From assembly GCF_009733595.1 (NCBI RefSeq), contig NZ_WOFH01000001.1, positions 124,001-188,000 of the forward strand: a stretch of 64,000 bases of DNA, given 5' to 3'. Positions 15,991-23,448 of the stretch are shown piece by piece (the first letter of the stretch is position 1; every line of letters starts with the position of its first letter). The notes under the pieces are model-generated. The model saw only the letters and a program-made list of their open reading frames with translations. It was not told where the DNA came from and ran no database searches. The position numbers and the translations under genes are program-made. Origin of the DNA: Actinomadura litoris. GTDB lineage: Bacteria; Actinomycetota; Actinomycetes; Streptosporangiales; Streptosporangiaceae.

Positions 15991-17646
15991 TTACCGCTGG
16001 TCGTCGTCCACGTCGTAGCGGCGCTCGGCCTTCACGGCGCCCGCCTGCGGGGACGGCGCGCGGTCGACCACGGTGATCCCCGGGCGTCCCGCCTCGACCT
16101 GGAAGCGCGCGGTCGTCGCGATCGTGCTGCCGGTCGGCTTCCACACCGAGCTGACGATCCGCAGCGAGGCCGACAGCCGGGCCGGGGTGACGTCGCAGAC
16201 GACGTATCCGCGCTGGTTGTCGATGTACTTCCAGTGCGGGCTCTCGGCCATGATCGGGTCGAAGGTCCGGTGGAAGGAGACGGGGTCGGAGTCGCCGCCG
16301 GAGGTGATCGACGTCCCGGTGATCTCCGCGCCCACGACACTCGACGCGGGGTCGTCGAAGTCGGGCCGCAGGTCGCACACCCAGGTCGCGTGCCGGTCGC
16401 CGGTGAGCACCACCGGGTTGGACGTCCGGCCGGAGCCGAAGTACTCCAGCATGCGGCGGCGCTGCACGCGGTAGCCGTCCCAGTTGTCGAAGTCGTAGAC
16501 CTTCTCGGGGCCGGCCTTGCGGTCGTTGGAGGCCCACATCACCTGGTTGGCCAGCAGGTTCCACCGGGCGCCCGACCGGGACATGCCCTTGACCAGCCAC
16601 CTCTCCTGCTCGGCGCCGGTGAGCGTGCGGGCGGGGTCCTCGGCCTCGGCGAGCGTGACCGGCTGGACGCTGCGGTACTGGCGGGTGTCGAGCACGTGCA
16701 GGGACGCGAGCCGTCCGAACCCGAGCCGCCGGTGCAGGCGCATGTCGATGCCGTGCGGGGTCGCGGACCGGCGCAGCGGCATGTGCTCGTAGTAGGCGCG
16801 GAACGCGGCGGCCCTGCGCGCGAGGAACTTCTCGTGCGGCTGCTGGGCCGGGTCCTGCGGGACCTCGTCGGCCCAGTTGTTGTCGACCTCGTGGTCGTCC
16901 CAGGTGGTGATCCAGGGGAAGGCCGCATGCGCCGCCTGGAGGTCGGGGTCGGTCTTGTACTGCGCGTGGCGGTTGCGGTACTCGGCGAGCGAGTACGGCT
17001 CGTCGGTGCCCTCGTGGGTCCGGACGGTGGTGGTGCGCGGCGCCGATTCGTATATGTAGTCGCCCAGGAACGCGACGAACGCCAGATCCTCCTGCGCGAG
17101 GTGGTGGTAGGCGGTGAAGTAGCCGTCCTGCCAGTTCTGGCAGGACGCGAACGCGAACCGCAGGTGCCGGTTGACCGCGCCGTGCGCGGGCGCGGTCCGG
17201 CTGCGTCCGGCGGGCGAGAGCTCCGACCCCGCGCGGAACCGGTAGAAGTACGCGCGGTCCGGACGCAGGCCGAAGACCTCGACGTGCACGGCGTGCCCGT
17301 CCTCCGGCCGCGCCTTCACGACACCGGACGCGCGGACGCGCCGGAACCGCTCGTCCTCGGCCACCTGCCACGCCACCGGCACCGCCCGGTCGGGCATGCC
17401 GCCGCCGTCGAGGGGATTCGGGGCGAGGCGCGTCCACAGCACGAACCCGTCGGGCGCCGGGTCGCCGGACGCGACGCCCAGCGTGAACAGGCCGTGCGGA
17501 ACCGGGCCGCCGCCATGGGTACGGACCGCGCCGAGCGCGCCGTCCTGACCCAGCATCGCGGGGCCCAGCACGACCTGGCCCGCGGTGAGAACGGACGCGG
17601 CTCCCCCGGTGGCCAGGAACCGACGGCGAGGAAATTCTCCGGACAT
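15991..17646 (-). CDS. phoD: PhoD-type alkaline phosphatase, Tat-exported
   Basis: A 551-residue protein. The N-terminus FPRRRFLATGGAASVLTAG is a twin-arginine signal, so the enzyme is exported folded. The PhoD N-terminal beta domain (FTLGVASGDPAPDGFVLWTRL) is followed by the metallophosphatase core with FASCQNWQDG, FLGDYIYE, TTWDDHEVDNNW and TGDRHATWV, which carry the Fe/Ca-binding Asp, Asn and His residues. It should hydrolyse phosphodiesters and monoesters outside the cell for phosphate supply. GGGAGGGTAT precedes the ATG. Phosphate control by PhoP is likely for the family, but only a weak PHO-box-like half site is visible upstream. It diverges from the BASS-type gene at 17,916. Confidence 0.92.
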   Translation of the reverse strand: MSGEFPRRRFLATGGAASVLTAGQVVLGPAMLGQDGALGAVRTHGGGPVPHGLFTLGVASGDPAPDGFVLWTRLAPNPLDGGGMPDRAVPVAWQVAEDERFRRVRASGVVKARPEDGHAVHVEVFGLRPDRAYFYRFRAGSELSPAGRSRTAPAHGAVNRHLRFAFASCQNWQDGYFTAYHHLAQEDLAFVAFLGDYIYESAPRTTTVRTHEGTDEPYSLAEYRNRHAQYKTDPDLQAAHAAFPWITTWDDHEVDNNWADEVPQDPAQQPHEKFLARRAAAFRAYYEHMPLRRSATPHGIDMRLHRRLGFGRLASLHVLDTRQYRSVQPVTLAEAEDPARTLTGAEQERWLVKGMSRSGARWNLLANQVMWASNDRKAGPEKVYDFDNWDGYRVQRRRMLEYFGSGRTSNPVVLTGDRHATWVCDLRPDFDDPASSVVGAEITGTSITSGGDSDPVSFHRTFDPIMAESPHWKYIDNQRGYVVCDVTPARLSASLRIVSSVWKPTGSTIATTARFQVEAGRPGITVVDRAPSPQAGAVKAERRYDVDDDQR

Positions 17647-17915
17647 ATACCCTCCCTAATGCCGATACAGGAGGATGTCGGGCGACTGATGAACGGTGTC
17701 AGGCGCGTGGCCCGACACCAAGACGACCAGCGCGCGAACATTGATCATCTAAGGCTTCCCGCCTGCCGGTATGAACGGCATTCAAGCCGTCCCTTTCCCA
17801 CCGCGCCCAAAACGGCCGACCCCAGACGGGAAAAGGACCTGGCAAGGCGTCGGACGGCATGATGCACTATGGACATGACCACTCCGGTCACATCCCTACA
17901 TAAGGAGCGATCGCG

Positions 17916-18347
17916 ATGGTAGACCCTCTCACCCTGGCGGTCGCCGTGGCGGCGGCGGGCAAAGCGGTCGAACTCAGCGGCGAACCCGTCCGGGACGGCA
18001 TCGCCGCGATCGCCCGGAAGGTCCGCGACCGTTTCCGCGCCCGGCCCGCCGAGGCGGAGATCCTGAGCGGCGCGATCGCCGAACCGGATGACAAGGACCG
18101 GATTTCCCGGCTGGCCGAAACACTTCGCCGCGTGATGTCCGAGGAGCCCGGTTTCGCCGACGACCTCCAGGCCGCGTTCCAGCGCGTCATGGCCGAAGCT
18201 CCCGAGTTCCGCGCCGAGGTCGACGCCCGCGTGCGCCAGACGACCGTGAACACCACGACCAGCGGCGGCGTCACCAACACCTTCAACGGGACGGCCGACA
18301 AGGTCATCCAGATGGGGGACGTCAACGGCGGCCTCACCATCAACTGA
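17916..18347 (+). CDS. Small protein with C-terminal RHIM/BASS-like amyloid motif
   Basis: A 143-residue protein. The N-terminal 35 residues (VDPLTLAVAVAAAGKAVELSG and on) are a hydrophobic amphipathic helix region, the middle is charged and helical, and the last 35 residues switch to a Thr/Asn/Gly-rich, beta-prone tail ending NGTADKVIQMGDVNGGLTIN. The IQMGDVNGG core matches the (V/I)Q(x)G pattern of RHIM-like bacterial amyloid signalling motifs found on NLR-type receptors and their small effectors in multicellular actinobacteria. In those pairs the motif templates amyloid and the helical domain acts as cell-death effector. No NLR gene is adjacent here. AAGGAG lies eight bases before the ATG. 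Motif and layout are seen; death function is inferred. Confidence 0.65.
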   Translation: MVDPLTLAVAVAAAGKAVELSGEPVRDGIAAIARKVRDRFRARPAEAEILSGAIAEPDDKDRISRLAETLRRVMSEEPGFADDLQAAFQRVMAEAPEFRAEVDARVRQTTVNTTTSGGVTNTFNGTADKVIQMGDVNGGLTIN

Positions 18348-18359
18348 CGCGGCCGGGCG

Positions 18360-19085
18360 TCAGTCCCGTCCGGCCTCGACGATCTTCTCGGCCAGCCGCT
18401 CGGGAGCCGTGAAGATCACTTCATGGCTGCCGGGCATCTGGACGAGGCGGTGCAGCCCCAGCCGGCCCGACAACCGGGGGTGCCATCCCCATTCGCCGGG
18501 CGGCAGCGCGGTGTCCTCGGTGGCGTTGAGATAGCTCTTCGCCAGCCTCACCTGGTAGAACCTCGACAGATCGAGCCGGTCCAGGAAGAGCCGGTACGGT
18601 TCCGGCGAGAGCCTTTCGTAGCCGGCCTTCGCCAACTCCAGGTCGGCGTCCTGGATGAACGCCTCTCGCCATATCGGGAACGGCAGCGTCACCGTGTCGT
18701 CCTCCGAGGCGGCGGCCAGCTCGGCGAAGAGTTCGCGGTAGTGCGGAGGGATGTCGTCGTTGATGCTGCCGTTCTGCCGGAGCACGAACGCGTTCCAGAA
18801 GATCAACCGGCGCAGGGCGTCGGGGATCTCCTCGGCGACGCGGGCGATCACCGTGCCGCCGAAGCTGTGCCCGAGCAGCACCACGTCGGAGAGGTCCCGC
18901 TCGACGATGAACCGCACGACCGACTGGACGCAGTCGTCATGGTCGACCGCCTTGTCCACGCCCTTGCCGTGCCCGGCGACCGTGGGCGCGTAGGCGGTAT
19001 GACCGAGGCTCTCCAGGTGGAGGACGACCCGGTCCCAAGCCGAGCCGTCGTGCCATGAGCCGTGCACGAGAACGAATGTCGTCAC
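18360..19085 (-). CDS. Alpha/beta-hydrolase (salicylate-esterase-like)
   Basis: A 241-residue alpha/beta hydrolase. Oxyanion region FVLVHGSWHDGSAWD, nucleophile elbow LLGHSFGG, and a C-terminal histidine in MPGSHEVIF complete the triad. Overall it matches the plant methylesterase/EstC-like group that cleaves small esters. GTG 19085 follows GGAGGCGAGG; a GTG four codons earlier lacks spacing. It converges with the RHIM-like gene 12 bp away. Substrate unknown. Confidence 0.83.
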   Translation of the reverse strand: MTTFVLVHGSWHDGSAWDRVVLHLESLGHTAYAPTVAGHGKGVDKAVDHDDCVQSVVRFIVERDLSDVVLLGHSFGGTVIARVAEEIPDALRRLIFWNAFVLRQNGSINDDIPPHYRELFAELAAASEDDTVTLPFPIWREAFIQDADLELAKAGYERLSPEPYRLFLDRLDLSRFYQVRLAKSYLNATEDTALPPGEWGWHPRLSGRLGLHRLVQMPGSHEVIFTAPERLAEKIVEAGRD

Positions 19086-19261
19086 CCTCGCCTCCACATT
19101 GAGAAGAATCCGCTGGGCTTTTGCAACGGGCCATCAAAGAATGGAACGCGGCACCGGCCAGGAAAGGCCCGTCGCGCGACAGGCACGATAGTTCACCGGA
19201 TCCCGGCACGCACGGCGCGACGACTTACGTACGGGAGCGAAACGACTGATGCTGTCGCCCG

Positions 19262-19480
19262 TTAGCGAATAGGCGGCGGGACCTCGCGCCGTGTGGCGCC
19301 CTGCGCGAGCAGTGCGCGGACAGCTTTTTCGGGGTAGCGCCGGTGGCCCCCCAGCGTCCAGACGTAGGGGATCTTCTCCAGCTTCGCCCACCGCGTGACG
19401 GTCTTGGCGTCCACCCGGAACATGGTGGCCACCTCCGCCGGAGTCAGTAGGACTTCGTATTCGGGTGTCTGTCGTGGCAT
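19262..19480 (-). CDS. BldC-like MerR-type DNA-binding protein
   Basis: A 72-residue protein made almost wholly of a MerR-like winged HTH: LLTPAEVATMFRVDAKTVTRWAKLEKIPYVWTLGGHRRYPEKAVRALL. It closely resembles BldC, the 68-residue developmental regulator of Streptomyces that binds direct repeats head-to-tail, but it differs in the wing (IPYVW). It is likely a BldC paralogue, not BldC itself. AAGGAG precedes the start. Downstream of the HATPase gene on the same strand, about 100 bp apart. Confidence 0.85.
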   Translation of the reverse strand: MPRQTPEYEVLLTPAEVATMFRVDAKTVTRWAKLEKIPYVWTLGGHRRYPEKAVRALLAQGATRREVPPPIR

Positions 19481-19582
19481 GGAGGTCTCCTTAAGGGGGT
19501 TGGACCTCCGGGCACACCGGCGGGGCCTCCGCCAGGCCGACTCCCCAGCCGCCGATAGCGGACGCAGTGTGCCCGGAGGAGT

Positions 19583-20053
19583 TCAGGGACGTCGGCCAGA
19601 GGCGATGCGCAGCACGGCCCACACGGTCTTGCCGCCGCGCTCAATCCGCACGCCATGGCGCCGGGACAGGGTCTCCACGATGCCCATGCCCCACCCATGC
19701 GGATCGGGTGCGTCATCGGGCACCGGCTCAGACGGCATCGCCAGATCGGGTTCGCTCCTCCGGGGCTTCTTCCTGGAGAAGTCGTGGACCTCGATGTGGA
19801 ACCCGTCCTTGGACACGAACATCCGCAAAGCAATCGGCCACGCGCTCGCCCGGATCGCGTTGGTGACCAACTCACTGGCCACGAGCACGGCGTCCTCGGC
19901 CGTCTCGGCCTCGATGCCGTAGCCCACCGCCGCCGCCCGCACCAGACACCGCACATCCGGCAGCACACTCGGCGTACTGGCCACCTTGTGCCGCACCGCC
20001 GGAAGCACGGAAGCCTGCGCCGCGACCCCTCGCCCACTCAGCCGCGCGGTCAT
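19583..20053 (-). CDS. HATPase_c anti-sigma/regulatory ATP-binding protein
   Basis: A 156-residue GHKL ATPase of the RsbW-like group. The N-box is LVASELVTNAIRAS and the G1-type box is DPHGWGMGIVETLSRRHGV. Such proteins bind anti-sigma antagonists or act in conservon-like signalling; this family is expanded in actinomycetes. Its ATG overlaps the stop of the upstream 93-residue gene (ATGA), so the two are translated together. Confidence 0.85.
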   Translation of the reverse strand: MTARLSGRGVAAQASVLPAVRHKVASTPSVLPDVRCLVRAAAVGYGIEAETAEDAVLVASELVTNAIRASAWPIALRMFVSKDGFHIEVHDFSRKKPRRSEPDLAMPSEPVPDDAPDPHGWGMGIVETLSRRHGVRIERGGKTVWAVLRIASGRRP

Positions 20054-20331
20054 GTCTCACTCACCCGCAGCCCGGCATCGGCGGCCAGAGCGTCCTGCTG
20101 CTCCATTAGCGCAGAGAGGGTTTCCCTGTTAGTAGCAGTGAGAGTGTCCACCAGACGGACGTCATCCCCCAGCAACTCGGGAAGCCGAAGGTGGACCACC
20201 CACATTTCCGTTTCAGCCTGCTGATAGGGCTCCGCCCACCTGCCCTCGGGTGGGGGAACCGCCGGCAGTGGGTCCTGGGGGTTGATGTACGGGATCGCGT
20301 CAGCGCGGTCTCCTGCGCGATGGCTGTCCAT
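20050..20331 (-). CDS. Hypothetical protein coupled to the HATPase
   Basis: A 93-residue acidic protein, no recognised domain. The C-terminal half (LVDTLTATNRETLSALMEQQDALAADAG) looks helical and could form a coiled coil. It overlaps the HATPase gene by 4 bp, which suggests it is a partner of that ATPase. It diverges from the XRE gene at 20,549 over a 217-bp, relatively AT-rich gap. Confidence 0.65.
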   Translation of the reverse strand: MDSHRAGDRADAIPYINPQDPLPAVPPPEGRWAEPYQQAETEMWVVHLRLPELLGDDVRLVDTLTATNRETLSALMEQQDALAADAGLRVSET

Positions 20332-20548
20332 GATTACGGGTCCACTTCCTCGACTGCTCCGATTTCACTGGACAGCGAGCTACTTCCACTGCCCCACTTC
20401 GATGCCTAGGCCCGACTATTTCCGTTTTGTACGCAATGGATTTCGTCGGAACCTCTGACTAGAGTGCTATCCGCCATCTACCGTGTCCATTAATCAGCCA
20501 ACTTCCACGAGGGCTGCGGAAATGATCAAAAGGAGGTGACCGCGCGAG

Positions 20549-21358
20549 ATGAGCATGACGGATGAGGTGGACCCACGCTCCTCGCTGTGGGGCCTTATAG
20601 GCTTCTACCTGCGGTTTCTTCGTACATCGAAGGGCCTCACCGGCGCGGAGGCAGGCAAGATCGCGGGATGTGCGCCATCGACCATTTCCCGTATCGAGAC
20701 CGGCGCTCAGCTCATGTCGACGAAGCACGCCGCGCGACTCGATGAGGCATGGAGGACCGGTGGGCTGTTCACGCTGCTGATCTACTACGCAGTCCGCGCG
20801 ACGACACCTGACTGGTTCCAGTCGTACCTGTCCCACGAGCAGGGGGCCGACAGGGTGCGGATGTTCGCCGGACAGTACGTCCCCGGACTGTTCCAGACTC
20901 CCGAGTACGCCCAGGCGCTACTGGCCGAAGGACGGGCAAAGGACAAGAAGGCAGCCCTCGAACGGCGCATGGCTCGGCAAGAGATCTTGAGTAGACCCAA
21001 CCCCCCAGAGGTCTGGGTCATCATCGCTCAGACCGTGCTTGAGTGGCCGGTCGGCGGGAAGAATGTCTTCAAGGCCCAGCTCGCCAGGTTGCTGAGTTTG
21101 TCCGAACAGCCGAACATCAGCATCCGCGTCGTGCCAGGAACAGCAGGGGCCTACGAAGGAATGGACGGCCCCTTTATGATCACCACTGGCCGGGAAGGCG
21201 AGATCGCGTTCGCCGAAGCCCCGAACGCAGGGAGGCTCGTCGCTCATCTGGAGGAGGTGAACGACTTCGTGATCCGGTTCGATCGGATCGGCATGCTGGC
21301 CCTCCCCGTCGGACCATCTCGTGACCTGATCAAGAAGAACATGGAGCAGATGACGTGA
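20549..21358 (+). CDS. XRE-family regulator with DUF5753
   Basis: A 269-residue protein. An XRE HTH lies at about residues 18-70 (LRFLRTSKGLTGAEAGKIAGCAPSTISRIETG), followed by DUF5753 (about 90-265) with the hallmark YVPGLFQTPEYAQALL and VVPGTAGAYEGMDGPF. These proteins pair with DUF397 proteins in actinomycetes (the BldB/WhiJ-type systems). AGGAGG precedes the ATG, and the stop overlaps the first DUF397 start, so they form one operon. Confidence 0.9.
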   Translation: MSMTDEVDPRSSLWGLIGFYLRFLRTSKGLTGAEAGKIAGCAPSTISRIETGAQLMSTKHAARLDEAWRTGGLFTLLIYYAVRATTPDWFQSYLSHEQGADRVRMFAGQYVPGLFQTPEYAQALLAEGRAKDKKAALERRMARQEILSRPNPPEVWVIIAQTVLEWPVGGKNVFKAQLARLLSLSEQPNISIRVVPGTAGAYEGMDGPFMITTGREGEIAFAEAPNAGRLVAHLEEVNDFVIRFDRIGMLALPVGPSRDLIKKNMEQMT

Positions 21359-21555
21359 ACTCGCCCCCCGTTTGGCGCAAGTCCAGCCGTTCCGAGGGAA
21401 GCACCAACGCCGAGTGCGTCGAGCTGGCCTCCCTTGACGGCTCGGTCGGCATCCGCGACAGCAAGAACCCCCACACCCCCCACATCACCGTCGGACGCGA
21501 GGGTCTCGCAAGGCTCCTCGATCAGATCAAGGACGGAAGCCTGGACCCGCACTGA
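21355..21555 (+). CDS. DUF397 protein, copy 1
   Basis: A 66-residue protein with the DUF397 pattern: WRKSSRS near the start, CVELA, IRDSKNP, and a C-terminal helix FAL-type region (REGLARLLDQIKDG). DUF397 proteins modulate XRE/DUF5753 partners such as WhiJ. It overlaps the XRE stop by 4 bp. Its 3-prime three-quarters are nearly identical to copy 2. Confidence 0.87.
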   Translation: MNSPPVWRKSSRSEGSTNAECVELASLDGSVGIRDSKNPHTPHITVGREGLARLLDQIKDGSLDPH

Positions 21556-21564
21556 CGGCCCTGA

Positions 21565-21581
21565 TTCTCCGAATCGGAGGG
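21565..21581 (+). promoter_or_regulatory. Hairpin covering the ribosome site of DUF397 copy 2
   Basis: CTCCG (21567-21571) can pair with CGGAG (21575-21579), which holds the ribosome site GGAGGG of the GTG at 21,588. G-U pairs extend it. The same hairpin recurs at 21,792-21,808 before copy 3. It could limit translation unless upstream ribosomes melt it. Confidence 0.45.
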
Positions 21582-21587
21582 TGTGAC

Positions 21588-21782
21588 GTGACCACACTAT
21601 GGCGTAAGAGCAGCTACAGCGGCTCCGGCAACGCCTCCGACTGCGTCGAACTGGCCTCCCTTGACGGCTCGGTCGGCATCCGCGACAGCAAGAACCCCCA
21701 AATCACCCACATCACGGTCGGACGCGAGGGTCTCGCAAGGCTCCTCGATCAGATCAAGGACGGAAGCCTGGACCCGCACTGA
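21588..21782 (+). CDS. DUF397 protein, copy 2
   Basis: A 64-residue DUF397 protein starting at GTG with GGAGGG upstream (WRKSSYSGSGNASDCVELA). From CVELASLDGSVGIRDSKNP to the C-terminus it differs from copy 1 by only a couple of residues. Same operon as the XRE gene. Because the variable N-terminus differs, it may differ in partner or surface recognition. Confidence 0.87.
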   Translation: MTTLWRKSSYSGSGNASDCVELASLDGSVGIRDSKNPQITHITVGREGLARLLDQIKDGSLDPH

Positions 21783-21814
21783 CGGCCCTGATTCTCCGAA
21801 TCGGAGGGTGTGAC

Positions 21815-22012
21815 GTGACCACACTATGGCGCAAGAGCACCTACAGCGGCGCAGGTGGCGAGACGCAAGGCGATTGTGTCGAGCTGGCTTCGCTGGACGG
21901 CTCGGTCGGCATTCGCGACAGCAAGAACCCTCAGACTCCTCACATCACGGTCGGCCGCGAGGGCCTCGCAAACCTCCTCAGCCGGGTCAAGGCCGGGGAA
22001 CTGGACCTCTAG
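21815..22012 (+). CDS. DUF397 protein, copy 3
   Basis: A 65-residue DUF397 protein (WRKSTYSGAGGETQGDCVELA). The C-terminal helix (REGLANLLSRVKAGELDL) differs from copies 1 and 2. Last gene of the XRE-DUF397 operon, followed within 15 bp by a strong terminator. Confidence 0.87.
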   Translation: MTTLWRKSTYSGAGGETQGDCVELASLDGSVGIRDSKNPQTPHITVGREGLANLLSRVKAGELDL

Positions 22013-22024
22013 TCACCGCAAGGG

Positions 22025-22057
22025 AGCCCCTCGACTTCGGTCGAGGGGCTTTCTTGT
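22025..22057 (+). terminator. Rho-independent terminator with UUCG loop
   Basis: Perfect 11-bp stem AGCCCCTCGAC / GTCGAGGGGCT closed by a TTCG tetraloop and followed by TTCTTG. It ends the XRE-DUF397 operon and lies at the convergent end of the NUDIX gene. Confidence 0.92.
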
Positions 22058-22525
22058 TCAGGCGGGTTCGCCATGTTCCAGGTAGTGGGTGGTTCCGTCT
22101 TGGTGGGCGGCGTGGGCGTGGACGAGGCGGCGGGCGAGGCGGGGAATGGTCAGCTCGTGGATCCGGGCGATGTCGTGGAAGTGATAGCCGACGAGTTCGT
22201 CCGGGTCGGTGCGGATGGCACTGAGCTGGTCAGCGGTGAGTGAACCACCGTCGAAGACGAAGAGGACCTTGTCGCCTTCGGCCCCGTTGGGCGCCCAGTC
22301 CGCGACCAGGAGTCGGCCGATCTCCGCGCGGATCCCCAGCTCTTCGGCGACCTCGCGTACTGCGGCTTGGCGCGGGGTCTCGTTGTGCTCGACGTAGCCA
22401 CCGGGGATGTCTCGATAATCCTTGTACGAGGGTTCGACCAGCATGATGCGGTCTTCCGCATCGAAGAACAGAACGCCTGCCGCCGCTCGGGCGCGGGCGA
22501 AGGAGGCTGCTGGGTCATCGGCCAC
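22058..22525 (-). CDS. NUDIX hydrolase
   Basis: A 155-residue protein with a full NUDIX box GGYVEHNETPRQAAVREVAEELGI, the Mg-binding helix that hydrolyses nucleoside-diphosphate-X compounds. The GTG at about 22,525 has no ribosome site, but TACGCT lies one -10 distance upstream, so the mRNA may be leaderless. It diverges from the VOC gene. Substrate unknown. Confidence 0.85.
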   Translation of the reverse strand: MADDPAASFARARAAAGVLFFDAEDRIMLVEPSYKDYRDIPGGYVEHNETPRQAAVREVAEELGIRAEIGRLLVADWAPNGAEGDKVLFVFDGGSLTADQLSAIRTDPDELVGYHFHDIARIHELTIPRLARRLVHAHAAHQDGTTHYLEHGEPA

Positions 22526-22612
22526 GGACGTCGAGCGTAGGAGATCGGAGCGATGAGTTTCGCCGGGGCCGCTGGTCCACATAGGGGAAACCACCACAGC
22601 AGGGAGAACACC

Positions 22613-22987
22613 GTGACCGAGCAGGACCAGGCGCGCATCACCGGCATCGGCACCGTCGCCGTTCCCGTCAGCGACCAGGACAGGGCCGTCGAGTTCTACG
22701 TCGGCGTCCTGGGGCTGGAGAAGCGGATGGACGTCCCGCTGGAGCAGATCGGCGGGCGCTGGATCACCGTCGCCCCGGCCGGGGCCGAGACCAGCATCGC
22801 GCTGATCCCCGGCGAGTCCACCGGCGTGGACACCGGGATCAGGCTCAGCGCCGGGGACGTCCCGGCCGTCCACGCCCGACTCAAAGAGCAGGGGGTCGAT
22901 GTGAGCGACCTGCTTCAGTGGCCCGGTGTGCCGCCCATGTTCACCCTCCGGGACCGCGACGACAACGCCCTGGTGATCGTCGGCTAG
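22613..22987 (+). CDS. VOC-superfamily (glyoxalase-like) protein
   Basis: A 124-residue protein with two beta-alpha-beta-beta-beta modules typical of vicinal oxygen chelate proteins: VAVPVSDQDRAVEFYVGVLGLEKRMDVPL at the N-terminus and MFTLRDRDDNALVIVG at the end. It may bind a metal and act as lyase, dioxygenase or resistance protein. GTG 22,613 follows GGGAG. It converges with the MerR gene. Confidence 0.82.
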   Translation: MTEQDQARITGIGTVAVPVSDQDRAVEFYVGVLGLEKRMDVPLEQIGGRWITVAPAGAETSIALIPGESTGVDTGIRLSAGDVPAVHARLKEQGVDVSDLLQWPGVPPMFTLRDRDDNALVIVG

Positions 22988-22996
22988 GCCCGCGGC

Positions 22997-23350
22997 TCAG
23001 CGGGGGGTGGCGTCGATGATGGCGTCGAGCATGGTCCGGGCCGTGTCCATCTGGGTGATCGATCTGCTGATCCGGTCGCGTTCACGCTGGAGGTCGTCGA
23101 GCAGGCCGGGGCACGCCGCCGCGAGCCCCTCGCCGGTGTCGATGGTGCAGGGCAGCACGTCGGCGATCGTGGTCGTGCTGAGCCCGGCGGCCAGCAGGGT
23201 GCGGATGCGCCGCACGCGTTCGGCGTCGGCGTCGTCGTACTCGCGGTATCCGCTCGGCCGCCGCGACGGCCGCAGCAGACCCTGCTCCTCGTAGTAGCGC
23301 AGCAGCCGCTGGCTGACACCGGTCCGCTGAGACAACTCGCCGATGCGCAC
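22997..23350 (-). CDS. MerR-family regulator
   Basis: A 117-residue protein: winged HTH VRIGELSQRTGVSQRLLRYYEEQGLLRPSRRPSGYREYDD, then a dimerisation helix (QRERDRISRSITQMDTARTML). The GTG at 23,350 is chosen because CGGAGG lies five bases before it; longer forms would run through the operator. One cysteine is in LPCTID, another in AACPGL; this cysteine layout occurs in MerR proteins of unknown signal. It diverges from an imine-reductase-like gene over a MerR-type promoter and should activate it. Confidence 0.87.
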   Translation of the reverse strand: MRIGELSQRTGVSQRLLRYYEEQGLLRPSRRPSGYREYDDADAERVRRIRTLLAAGLSTTTIADVLPCTIDTGEGLAAACPGLLDDLQRERDRISRSITQMDTARTMLDAIIDATPR

Positions 23351-23363
23351 GGGTGCCTCCGGG

Positions 23364-23395
23364 TTGACTCTCACATGCATGTGAAGCTCTAGCTT
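23364..23395 (+). promoter_or_regulatory. MerR-type promoter with palindrome in a long spacer
   Basis: TTGACT (-35, 23,364-23,369) is followed by a 19-20 bp spacer and a CTAGCT/TAGCTT -10 (23,389-23,395). The perfect palindrome TCACATGCATGTGA (23,371-23,384) fills the spacer. This over-long spacer with a centred palindrome is the known design of promoters that MerR proteins activate by twisting DNA. It reads toward the gene at 23,449. Confidence 0.75.
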
Positions 23396-23448
23396 AGCGG
23401 CGCAGGCACCGCGCGACCGCGCGGACCGCATGGGTGGAGGAGGAACTC

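Larger units (their letters stand above)
21355..22012 (+). repeat. Tandem triplication of the DUF397 gene
   Basis: Copies 1 and 2 match with an offset of 227 bp over the conserved part of the gene and the spacer behind it: the 32-bp spacers at 21,556-21,587 and 21,783-21,814 are identical. Copy 3 follows at a 233-bp offset in its body because it has two extra codons near the N-terminus, and it has diverged more. The N-terminal variable part differs among all three, so the conserved body duplicated while the first 20 codons changed. Confidence 0.9.

Noticed and set aside
17647..17760. Possible PHO box upstream of phoD (GTTCATCAGTC)
   Set aside because: Only one half-unit fits, and the expected 11-bp direct repeat is too degenerate to call.
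19262..22012. Phage or integrative element suggested by small HTH genes and an XRE regulator
   Set aside because: No integrase, attachment-site repeat, tRNA or replication gene is present. BldC-like, HATPase and XRE/DUF397 genes are normal chromosomal actinomycete regulators.
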